This document shows positions 16,616-25,113 of a DNA stretch of 64,000 bases, one piece after another. The DNA comes from Flavobacterium undicola. Its GTDB lineage: Bacteria; Bacteroidota; Bacteroidia; Flavobacteriales; Flavobacteriaceae. Location of the stretch: assembly GCF_009909155.2 (NCBI RefSeq), contig NZ_JAAAPM020000014.1, positions 1 to 64,000 of the forward strand. Direction: 5' to 3'. Position 1 is the stretch's first letter; every line of letters starts with the position of its first letter. Made by a program: the position numbers and the translations under genes. The notes under the pieces are model-generated. The model had not been told where the DNA came from. It searched no databases and saw nothing but the letters and a program-made list of their open reading frames with translations.

Positions 16616-19303
16616 TTACATCTGCATTTCAAAATGATACTTTCCTGAGCCTACTATTTTGCTCTTTTCATTTACAATAAGGTCATTTTCTTTTATCGTC
16701 TCCACCTTATTTGTTGGAAATACAATCGTTGCATTGGTGTTAGCAGGAATCTCCACATCCAAAATCAATTTGCTGTTTTCTATTTTCCAAGAAGAAGAGA
16801 CCAAACCATAATTGGTTTCCAAACTTCCTTTAGCATACGTTAAATTCCCTCCCAGTTCCGGTTTAATGATAATCTCTTTATAACCGGCTCCTTCCGCTTC
16901 TTTAGTATCAATACCAGCAACGGTTCTGTAAATCCAATCTCTTACTGCTCCATACGCATAGTGATTGAACGAAGTCATACCAGGATCCTGAAACGTTCCG
17001 TCTGGCTTCATAGAGTCCCAACGTTCCCAGATGGTCGTAGCCCCATGCGCTTTTATTGGATACAACCAAGACGGATAGGTATCCTGAAGCAAGAGTTTGT
17101 ATGCCACATCATTTCTACCAAAACGGCTTAACACCGGATTTAAAAATGGAGTCCCTAAGAATCCGGTTGTCAAATGATATTCATAACTTTCAATATTTTT
17201 CACCAAACGCTCCACAGCTTGCAATCTTAAATCCTCTGGAAACATATCAAATTGTAAAGCTAAAATATAAGCGGTCTGTGTTTCTGAAATTAACTTTCCT
17301 GATGCCGTCATATATTCGGCCTGAAATGCTTTTTTAATGCGTTCCAAAAGTGCTTGATATTCTTGTACTTCATCCGTTTTACCCAATAAAGCAGCTGCTT
17401 TTATCATTATTTCAGTATTGTAGGCATAAAAACATTGGGCTACCAAATAATTATCCGTAATAGCCGATTTCATTCCAATCATTCCTTGTGAATCATCTGC
17501 TCTATAGCTCAACCAATCAGCAAATTGAAAACCGGTATTCCACAAATCCTTTTTAGCAGCACCGCGCACATAATTCAAATAGGCTTTCATACTTGGATAT
17601 TGTCGTTCTACAATTTCCCTGTCTCCATAACTCACATACATATTATAAGGAATAATAATACTGGCATCTGACCATCCTGCAGCCCCCACAGGCATATCAA
17701 AACTAGTTCCCTTTAGAGTATTCGGAATAACAAAAGGTACCGAACCATTTTTATTTTGATCAGCAGTCACATCTATCAACCATTTGGAAAAAAACTGATT
17801 GACATTAAAATTATAAGCCGCTGTTCGCGAAAACACTTCAGCGTCACCTGTCCAGCCCAAACGTTCATCACGTTGCGGACAATCGGTAGGCACATCTAAA
17901 AAATTCCCTTTCTGTCCCCATTGAATATTACTTTGCAACTGATTCACCAATGGATTTGAACATTCAAAAGTCCCGGTTTGCTTCATATCCGAATACAACG
18001 CAATGGCGGTAAAATCATTTGGATTGATTTTTCCTGAAAGCCCTTCCACTTTCACATAACGAAAACCGAAGAAGGTAAAATGAGGTTCCAATATTTCAAT
18101 TCCATTTCCACTTAATGTATAAGTAGCTTGTGCTTTGGCAGAACGCAAATTTTCAAAATAAGGCACACCTTTTTTGTCTAACATTTCCACATGAGAAAGT
18201 TTGATTTGCTCACCGGCTTTTCCTTGAATGGCGACTTTTACCCAACCTACTAAATTCTGACCAAAATCCAATATGGTTTCTCCTTTCGGGGAAGTCAACA
18301 CCTGAATCGGTTTAAAATTTTCATGTTTTCGAATAGGTTCATTGATAGCAGCCGTAATATAATCCTTCGGAAAATCTTTAGTCACCACACTTGTCTATTT
18401 GCTGTCATCAAAATCAGCAACGCTGTATTTTTTTTGTTCAAAATTCATATCCTGAATTTCACCATTATAGATTTCAGAATATAGAATATGACTCTTAGCC
18501 GCTTTCCAGCTTCCATCAGAAACTACTGTTTCTGTAGTTCCATCAGCATATTTGACTACCATTTGAAAAAGCAAAGCCGTTTCTTTTCCGTAAATATTTT
18601 TTTTATTGGCCCAAGTTAAACGCGTTCGGTACCAACCACTTCCTAATAAAACCCCAATGGCATTGTTTCCTTGCATCAACAAATCAGCCACATCATAAGT
18701 CTGGTATTGCAAATGCTTGTTATAACTGGTCCAACCCGGAGATAAATAAGCGTCTCCCATACGCTTTCCATTGATTTGCGCGTCGTACAATCCTCTCGAA
18801 GTAACATAAACTTTAGCAGAAGTAATTTTTTTAGAAGCCAAAAATGATTTTCTAAGTATTGGTACAATTCCATTAACTTTATCCGTTTTTAATCCTGATG
18901 AAATCCATGAGGCCTTCCAATCCTTTGAATCCAATAAGGCCGTTCCAAACGAAGCCGTTGCCCAATTAGAAACATGTCCCTGATTATCCCAAACCCTTAG
19001 CTGCCAAGTATATTGAGAATCCGATTCTAATGGAGTACCTGCATATTTATTAAAGATAGATGTTTCTGAAGCAACTTTCCCAGATGCCCAAACAGTATTT
19101 TTACCATCTATAACCTGAATTTCGTAAGCCGATTGCTTTACATTTCTTTTATCAGAAACTAATTGCCAACTAAATCGCGGTGTTTTTACTCCAATACCAA
19201 TAGGATTGGAAACATTTTCAACTGTAAGGTTGCGAAGTGTTAGCTGCCCGAAAGCTATCGAACTAAAACTGACTAAAATCAAAATCAGAATATTTTTTTT
19301 CAT
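16616..19303 (-). pseudogene. Alpha-L-rhamnosidase (GH78) interrupted by an in-frame TAG
   Basis: A signal peptide (start at 19303) leads into a 302-residue frame (18395-19303) with the GH78 N-terminal beta-domains (SPGWTSYNKHLQYQTYDV, WYRTRLTW). It stops at TAG 18397-18395. The same frame continues without any shift to 16616 (590 more codons from a GTG at 18388), carrying the CBM67-like part and the (alpha/alpha)6 catalytic core with DCPQRDERLGWTGDAEVF, which includes the likely general acid. Restored, the protein is 895 residues, normal for GH78. The context ADFDDSK-stop-TSV suggests the lost residue is Trp (TGG to TAG). The enzyme would release terminal rhamnose for the adjacent rha genes. 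Either it is a recent pseudogene, or a sequencing error, or the codon is read through. Confidence 0.85.
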
Positions 19304-19529
19304 TTTTTTAATTTAAATTAATTAACGATATACATTAAAAAAAGGTAATTATAAAAAAGTCGAAATAGTTGAGTTTCAACATCAAAAGACAAAAATAGAT
19401 CTTTAAAAAAACCAAAAACTTCGTGCCAATCAAGGCGAAAAAACAGGTAAACAATCAAGACACGAAGGACTATGAACAAAGAAGGATGCCGTTTTTAATA
19501 ATATCTTTTTTTTTGCGAAAGCAGAAAAA

Positions 19530-21203
19530 TTATTTTTTCGAATATTCATTTTCTAAAAACAAATAACGGGCATCATTTTCTGCTTTTTTTGATTTTGAAT
19601 TTACATCAATAACCATAATTTCTGGATTTTCTTCGTTTTTTGCGACAGGCCAAACAGGAAGTTTATCACCGTTTGGATTTCCAGTTTTAATGAAATTGGC
19701 AAAAAAGTTCATCATTGTATCCGAAACTTTATAATCATCGGCTGTCCAAGCATAATTTTTATTGGTTGCTAAATTTCCCATGGCGTATTCTATTTCTGCA
19801 GAGTGAACAGCTCCTTTTGGTATAGGTGCTTTTGGAGTATTTTTGTCTTTTTTAATGACGCCGCCTGCAAGAGCTGCTTCAAGTTCATTGTCGCGTATTT
19901 CGGGTCTTGGATGTGTGTAATAATAACGATATACAGGCTGTGTGCTGTTTTTTCGATGCAAATCAAACCATTTCCAAGTGCTGTATGCAATAAAACGGTC
20001 TCCTGCTAAATCTGTGGCTGATTGCTCCGTTATTTCAGAAGTGCCTGCTGGATATAATTTCAATACTTCATCCGCTTTGTTGCCATATAACTCCTTGATT
20101 TTTTGAGTATAATTTTCATTGTTCAAATCTTTCCCCGTCATTAAAGCACGGTAGTTCATTTCCTCTGAATTCCATCCCAATAATAAAGGAACCATAGCTT
20201 GTTGTTTGGCTTCAAAAATTTCGGGTAAAGATTTTGGTAAAAAATAGCCGTCAATTGTTGTTTTGAAAACACCCAAACTTGTTCCGATTGATTTTTGATA
20301 CAATTCAAAAGTGGACATATCTCGAAGATCTTTTAAGGATGATGCTCCTATTTTTTTGGCAAATTCAAGACCTGTTTTTTCAGCTTCAGCTAAAGGGACT
20401 GGAGATAATGTAGGGAAGATCGAACCACCACTTTCTCCTATTGCTCCAGCAATAAGTTCTTTTGATAATGGCGAGGCCATTTGAGCACTAACGGATATAG
20501 AACCAGCCGATTCTCCTGCTATAGTTACGCGTTTTGGATCACCTCCAAATTTTGAAATATTGGCCTGTACCCATTTTAAGGCAGCATTTTGATCCAATAA
20601 CCCATAGTTTCCTGATGCATGATTAGGGGATTCTTTGGTTAATTCCGGGTGGGAGAAAAATCCCCAAATTCCTAATCTATAGTTTACGGTTAAGGTTACT
20701 ATTCCTTTTTTGGCCATATTTTCTCCATCATAACGATTTTCGGAACCATCGCCAGCGGCAAAACCACCTCCGTAGAAATAAACTAAAACGGGAAGTTTTT
20801 CATTGGCAGATTTAGCTGGTGACCAAACATTAAGATATAAGCAATCTTCGCTCGTCCCGTCACTTCTAAAACCCATATCTCCAAATATGTAGGATTGGAC
20901 TGCTCTTGGTCCAAATTTTTTAGTTTGTTTTACACCAGTCCAATTCGTTAAAGCTTGGGGAGCTTTCCATCGTAGATTACCAACCGGTGATTGTGCAAAG
21001 GGAATTCCTTTGAAACTTTGAATATTTGTTTTTACATCAAATTCACCCTCTATAATTCCATTTGCAATGGTTATCTGAACAGGGAAAGCATTTTGATTTT
21101 CGGCATGTTGCGCTTTGGAAAAGAAAGGAATGGCCAGTAGCATAAACCCAATGCATTTTATTTTTAGATTCATAAATTTATATGTTTTATTATACAATTT
21201 CAT
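19530..21203 (-). CDS. Secreted type B carboxylesterase
   Basis: 557 residues from the first ATG; an ATG at 21173 gives a neater signal peptide (MNLKIKCIGFMLLAIPFF, ending near SKAQ). The alpha/beta-hydrolase fold of carboxylesterase type B is clear: SEDCLYLNVWSP, the oxyanion stretch YFYGGGFAAGDGS, the nucleophile elbow GESAGS (Ser232), and late KGAVHSAEIEYAMG with the probable His. The likely role is to remove ester substituents (acetyl or aromatic) from plant polysaccharide before glycosidases act. It lies between the receptor remnant and the GH78 gene on the same strand. The substrate cannot be read from sequence. Confidence 0.88.
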   Translation of the reverse strand: MKLYNKTYKFMNLKIKCIGFMLLAIPFFSKAQHAENQNAFPVQITIANGIIEGEFDVKTNIQSFKGIPFAQSPVGNLRWKAPQALTNWTGVKQTKKFGPRAVQSYIFGDMGFRSDGTSEDCLYLNVWSPAKSANEKLPVLVYFYGGGFAAGDGSENRYDGENMAKKGIVTLTVNYRLGIWGFFSHPELTKESPNHASGNYGLLDQNAALKWVQANISKFGGDPKRVTIAGESAGSISVSAQMASPLSKELIAGAIGESGGSIFPTLSPVPLAEAEKTGLEFAKKIGASSLKDLRDMSTFELYQKSIGTSLGVFKTTIDGYFLPKSLPEIFEAKQQAMVPLLLGWNSEEMNYRALMTGKDLNNENYTQKIKELYGNKADEVLKLYPAGTSEITEQSATDLAGDRFIAYSTWKWFDLHRKNSTQPVYRYYYTHPRPEIRDNELEAALAGGVIKKDKNTPKAPIPKGAVHSAEIEYAMGNLATNKNYAWTADDYKVSDTMMNFFANFIKTGNPNGDKLPVWPVAKNEENPEIMVIDVNSKSKKAENDARYLFLENEYSKK

Positions 21204-21306
21204 TTATTTTAATAAAGGCTAAATAATTCCAAAAAGAAACTTTATTTAAAACTAAACTATTTTCCAAACATTCCATTCTTAAATGGAAAGTTAGCTAAAA
21301 AAAAAA

Positions 21307-21331
21307 CAGATAAGACAAAAGTTCTTATCTG
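21307..21331 (-). terminator. Terminator downstream of the receptor remnant
   Basis: A 9-base perfect stem (CAGATAAGA with TCTTATCTG) and 7-base loop, followed on the minus strand by ten Ts (21306-21297). It closes the GntR/receptor-remnant transcript before the carboxylesterase gene. Confidence 0.85.
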
Positions 21332-21352
21332 GTTAATGTTCACATAAAAACA

Positions 21353-21750
21353 TTAAAACTTATAGGTAGCAGTAATGAAATAAGCTCTTGCCGGTAAACT
21401 CAATGTAGAATACACTACATTAGGATTGGCATTCAATTGTTCTTTTGTAAAACCTTGTCGGTCTAAGGCAGCAGGGAATCCTTCTGGCGCTGACCATCCC
21501 ATCACTCCTAATTGATTAAAAAGGTTATTGATATTAGCCTGTAATTGTAACTTTGAAGTCAAATTATATCCTAAATTCAAGTTGGTTTGCTTGTAAGCCG
21601 GTAATTCAAAAGCATTCGGAACGTTAGCCGCACGTTTTCCCATATAAGAGAAATCCAATGAAGAATAAAACTTACCAGAAGTATACGTAGGTGAAACTCT
21701 GAAAATTACTTTCACATTATTATCGGTTTCGTTTCCGGAATAATCAGCAA
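21353..21750 (-). pseudogene. C-terminal remnant of a TonB-dependent receptor
   Basis: About 130 codons encode the last strands of an outer-membrane beta-barrel: SGNETDNNVKVIFRVSPTY, SLDFSYMGKRAAN, KQTNLNLGYNL, QANINNLFNQLG and a final aromatic YFITATYKF, the usual barrel end. The frame is homologous-looking from about 21750 but runs into a stop at once upstream and directly abuts the stop codon of the GntR-type regulator (21751-21753). A complete receptor would need roughly 600-1000 more residues, so the rest was deleted. The remaining frame has no ATG (first candidate is GTG 21715). Confidence 0.8.
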
Positions 21751-22782
21751 TTATAAAGATCCTCTAAGAACCAGTTCAAACGGATTTTCGATATGTTCTT
21801 TTGAACTATTCAGAACCAATTCGGCTGCTGTTTTTCCCATTTTGGCAAAATCGGTAGAGATAGTTGTCAAGCCGTTCATAATAAATTTTTTGAGTGGAGT
21901 TTCATTATAAGATATTACGCCCACTTGCTTGCCAATTATTAAATCCAATGATATAATTTTGTCTAATATTTTAACCAAATCAGCTTCCATTAAATTGATA
22001 TAAACCTCACCTTCATTGACTTGTTCCTGATCTAAGTCATGTACAATCTTATAATTAAAAGCAAAATTGTAGCAAAAATTCTCGAATCCTTTGGCGATTT
22101 CATTAGGGAAGTAACTGTTTTCAGGAAACAATAATTTCAAGGTGTGGTACTTACTCAAAGGCTCAATTGCTTTGCTCAAAGCATTATAGATATCGTCTTC
22201 AAAGTTTTCATAAACCGCTCCATAATTCCCTGTGATTCCTTCAATTTTTTTCCCAACCAAAATCAGTTTTTCTTTTGGAATTTCATCAATCAGCATTTGA
22301 TAGCCTTCTGATTTTTCAATAAAATGGGGAATAATCACATAATGGGAATAATCCCCTTTTTGTTGGCCTAATAATTTTTTGAACAAGCCATAATCATTGT
22401 CATAAATATAAAAATCAATCGCCGCCTTTTCACCCAGTGCATCGACAAAAGCATCGTAAATAATTTTCTTATGGGCACTGAGTTTATTGAACATCAGGAA
22501 TATTTTTAAATCCTGAGAAACATCGGTATTGGCAATAAAATATCCTTTGCCGTGAAAAGCTTCTAATATCCCCATTTTACGGAGTTTATTATAGCCTTTT
22601 TCAATGGTAACTCTGGAAATTTCATACTGAAAACTCAATTCATTGATTGAAGGCATGGCATCCCCTTTTTTAAGCTGACCTTGTTTTACCGCATTGAGAA
22701 CGGCATTAACTAGCTGTTGGTACTTTGGAGTAACTGAAAATTCATCAATGCTGAGATAATCAATTTTCGATGGTTTTTTCAT
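21751..22782 (-). CDS. GntR family regulator with LacI-like sensor domain
   Basis: 343 residues from the ATG at 22782. An upstream TTG in frame (22818) overlaps a promoter-like TATATTTG and is unlikely to be the start. Residues about 18-88 form a GntR winged helix (PKYQQLVNAVLNAV, MPSINELSFQYEISRVTIEK, KGYFIA). The rest is a periplasmic-binding-protein-like sensor (YSHYVIIPHF, GVISYNETPLKKF, TISTDFAKMGKTAAELVL) ending in the LacI-like LVLRGSL. Similar regulators control sugar pathways in Bacteroidota, and position suggests a rhamnose or rhamnoside signal, acting on the genes downstream. The ligand is inferred only. Confidence 0.85.
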   Translation of the reverse strand: MKKPSKIDYLSIDEFSVTPKYQQLVNAVLNAVKQGQLKKGDAMPSINELSFQYEISRVTIEKGYNKLRKMGILEAFHGKGYFIANTDVSQDLKIFLMFNKLSAHKKIIYDAFVDALGEKAAIDFYIYDNDYGLFKKLLGQQKGDYSHYVIIPHFIEKSEGYQMLIDEIPKEKLILVGKKIEGITGNYGAVYENFEDDIYNALSKAIEPLSKYHTLKLLFPENSYFPNEIAKGFENFCYNFAFNYKIVHDLDQEQVNEGEVYINLMEADLVKILDKIISLDLIIGKQVGVISYNETPLKKFIMNGLTTISTDFAKMGKTAAELVLNSSKEHIENPFELVLRGSL

Positions 22783-22815
22783 TAATTTATAAATACTGAA
22801 ATTAAAAAATAGACT

Positions 22816-22823
22816 CAAATATA
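22816..22823 (-). promoter_or_regulatory. Candidate -7 element for the GntR-type regulator
   Basis: On the minus strand TATATTTG fits the Bacteroidota -7 consensus TAnnTTTG exactly and lies about 34 bases before the ATG at 22782. The -33 region is only weakly TTTG-like. Confidence 0.45.
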
Positions 22824-22840
22824 GTGATTTAAAAAAAAAG

Positions 22841-22879
22841 TAAAGAGGCTATCTCAAAATTCTTGAAACAGCCTCTTTA
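22841..22879 (-). terminator. Terminator after the DUF2264 gene
   Basis: Stem TAAAGAGGCT with AGCCTCTTTA (22841-22850 and 22870-22879), extended by imperfect pairing inward, followed on the minus strand by a run of nine Ts. It shares the AGAGGCT(G) core with the hairpin at 5237-5288. Confidence 0.82.
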
Positions 22880-22902
22880 GATCTTAGATAATTATAGATT
22901 TA

Positions 22903-24939
22903 TTAATACTTGATCAACTTCTTTTCTCCATTTGCTAAAGAAACATTGACTGTGTTTTCTTTCGAAGAAAAATTAATCTTTTTCACTGCTAGCAATTCTT
23001 TGTTACTCCATTTTTCGCCTGATTTTTTCCATAACATTAATGTAGCATAAACAGTAGATTGATCTTTTTGAGGAATAAAATTATTCGAAAGATTAATAAC
23101 CGAACTTTCATTGGCTTCAGGGTGCAAGCCTTTAGCCTGAACCACTAGGGATTTATCCCAACCTAAAAGCGGAATCATTGCCAATTGGTATTTCCCATTA
23201 TCAATAATGGTTACCTCGTAGTTTTTTATTTTCCGAACAGTCGTTTTAATTTCGCTTCCCAATTTTGGCAAAGCATAATGTCCTAAACGCATTGCAAATG
23301 ATGTTGAACTATTATTCTTGTCTACTCTTAAAATTCCGTTTGCCAAAGGAATTTCAGCCAAATTAAATTTTACATTGGCATCCGTTTCTAAAACTACGTC
23401 TCTGTAATAAATTCCGTCTTCAAATTTTTTGAAAGTATACAATCGAAAGGCTTCCCATTGATTCATTTTGTTTTTGATGACATAATTCATCGCCACTTCC
23501 CCATTTTCACCATCGGCTTGCCAAGGAAAAGCACTACTATAAGATAATCGATTGTAGTTTTCTGTCGATCTGAATTTTTGCCAATCATCTTTTACTTTTG
23601 CATTACACCAGGCTCTTACTTCAGAAGCTCCAATGTTAGGATAATCAGTAATCAGAATTTCAGAAACGCCTTGGAATTTATTATACACTTTATTTTTCTT
23701 GAATTCCGTTTTCCAGGCTCCTTCGTTTTCTTTCGCTGTCCAAAACGGATTATCATCAGGAACCAGTAATCCTAAAAATATTTTCCCCATCCAATACACA
23801 CTTCCACGACAGCTGTACACTTGCACCGAAGGTTCAAAAGCACCATAAAATCCAAGTGTTGGAACATTGTCTTTCATAAAATCAGGATGCGTAAAAAATT
23901 GCTTAATCACTCCCGAAGCGATTCTTCGCATCCAACCATAATTAGTTGTAGCATCCCCTTCAAATCCCATTAATGGAAACGGAACAACAGCTCCCGTTCT
24001 ATAACTGATACTTCTACCCCACATAATCATTTCGCCATTTTGGCTAAACAAATAAGGATAATTGTTTTTTAAATCTGCGAAGTTGTTTTTAAACTTGCTT
24101 GCGTATTCCGGATAGTTTGCTTTCCCAAAATATTCTGACCAAATCATACCGTACATCTGGAAAGCCCACATGCTGTAATAATCATAAGCAGGGCTGTCAT
24201 TGTACCAGCCATTACCTCTATAATCCAATAAGGATTTGTCTAAATATTCGACTAATAATTTTTCGTTTACTGCATATCCTTTTTCTTTAAAGAAACTCAA
24301 TACAAAAATGTTAAAGAATTTCCAGTTCGAATTCACCGTTGGTCCATCGCCATAACTTAACATGGTTTTAGCCAAAGCGTCTTTTTGTTGCTGAGTCAAA
24401 GGATCCCACAACACCTCAGAATTGACTAATAAAGAAATAGATAAAGCTCCAAATTCAACTAAATTTTGGCTTGGTCCGCCATTTTTAGAACGGGGAACAA
24501 TATAAGAAGCACTTTGAGGATCGGTTAATTTTGTTATTTGGTAGCGGTAATAATCGGCAACTTTTATATTATTGATAGTTAACGACGGATTTTCTTTTAA
24601 AAGCGGAGCTGCCACAAACAAAGTTCTGCACAAACCTTCCAGTTTTTCGGTAGGTACTTTGGCCTCATCTTGCGGATAACTTTTTCCTTCTTGTTTTGGA
24701 AATTTCATTGGATCCTCTAACAAATGAATGTAGCCAAAAGCACCTTGCAAAAGATACAAAGCGGCATCTTTCCAATGTTGTTTGGTCATTCCTGTTTGAG
24801 GACTTAATTGAAAATTGGGATTTTTAATTTCGAAAACAGTATTAGCCGATTTCTCAAGATTTTTTTGACTTTCTGATTGTTGCGCCCATATTGGCAAACC
24901 CAACAGTAATAATAAAACTAGGAATTGATGGTTCTTCAT
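22903..24939 (-). CDS. Secreted DUF2264 protein, probable glycoside hydrolase
   Basis: 678 residues from the ATG at 24939, which begins a signal peptide (MKNHQFLVLLLLLGLPIWAQ); the longer in-frame TTG start at 25005 is less likely. The body is DUF2264: YLLQGAFGYIHLLEDPMKFP, NWKFFNIFVLSFF, WYNDSPAYDYYSMWAFQMYG, SQNGEMIMWGRSISYR and RGSVYWMGKIFLGLL point to an (alpha/alpha)n toroid followed by a beta-rich tail. I recall such proteins being placed in a CAZy family (GH154, beta-glucuronidase activity), but I am not certain of this. As the last enzyme of the PUL it could remove glucuronic acid from arabinogalactan. It is separated from the GH43 gene by a terminator, so it may have its own promoter. 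Confidence 0.8.
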   Translation of the reverse strand: MKNHQFLVLLLLLGLPIWAQQSESQKNLEKSANTVFEIKNPNFQLSPQTGMTKQHWKDAALYLLQGAFGYIHLLEDPMKFPKQEGKSYPQDEAKVPTEKLEGLCRTLFVAAPLLKENPSLTINNIKVADYYRYQITKLTDPQSASYIVPRSKNGGPSQNLVEFGALSISLLVNSEVLWDPLTQQQKDALAKTMLSYGDGPTVNSNWKFFNIFVLSFFKEKGYAVNEKLLVEYLDKSLLDYRGNGWYNDSPAYDYYSMWAFQMYGMIWSEYFGKANYPEYASKFKNNFADLKNNYPYLFSQNGEMIMWGRSISYRTGAVVPFPLMGFEGDATTNYGWMRRIASGVIKQFFTHPDFMKDNVPTLGFYGAFEPSVQVYSCRGSVYWMGKIFLGLLVPDDNPFWTAKENEGAWKTEFKKNKVYNKFQGVSEILITDYPNIGASEVRAWCNAKVKDDWQKFRSTENYNRLSYSSAFPWQADGENGEVAMNYVIKNKMNQWEAFRLYTFKKFEDGIYYRDVVLETDANVKFNLAEIPLANGILRVDKNNSSTSFAMRLGHYALPKLGSEIKTTVRKIKNYEVTIIDNGKYQLAMIPLLGWDKSLVVQAKGLHPEANESSVINLSNNFIPQKDQSTVYATLMLWKKSGEKWSNKELLAVKKINFSSKENTVNVSLANGEKKLIKY

Positions 24940-25050
24940 AATGGTTATAAAAATTTTAAAAGGAATTTTGGTGATAGTTGTTTCCAAAGATAAAAAGTCA
25001 ATCAAATAAACAGAACTACACCCTACCAGTTTGTTGATTGTATAAAAAAA

Positions 25051-25077
25051 GGAAAGCTACTTTAAATAGTGCTTTCC
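25051..25077 (-). terminator. Terminator after the GH43 gene
   Basis: GGAAAGC-ACT paired with AGT-GCTTTCC (one bulged base), followed on the minus strand by seven Ts, 37 bases beyond the GH43 stop codon. Confidence 0.75.
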
Positions 25078-25113
25078 CTTTTAGTACTTTTCTTTTTTAG
25101 AGGCAAAAAATTT

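Noticed and set aside
16616..18388. The 590-codon 3' part of GH78 as an independent gene
   Set aside because: It lacks a signal peptide and the N-terminal domains, starts at a GTG two codons after an in-frame TAG, and continues the same frame; it is one interrupted gene.
18395..18397. Programmed TAG recoding (selenocysteine/pyrrolysine-like or reassigned UAG)
   Set aside because: No pyrrolysine machinery was seen, other genes here use TAG as a normal stop (for example near 5012 and 5200), and a Trp codon fits the context, so a nonsense mutation is simpler.
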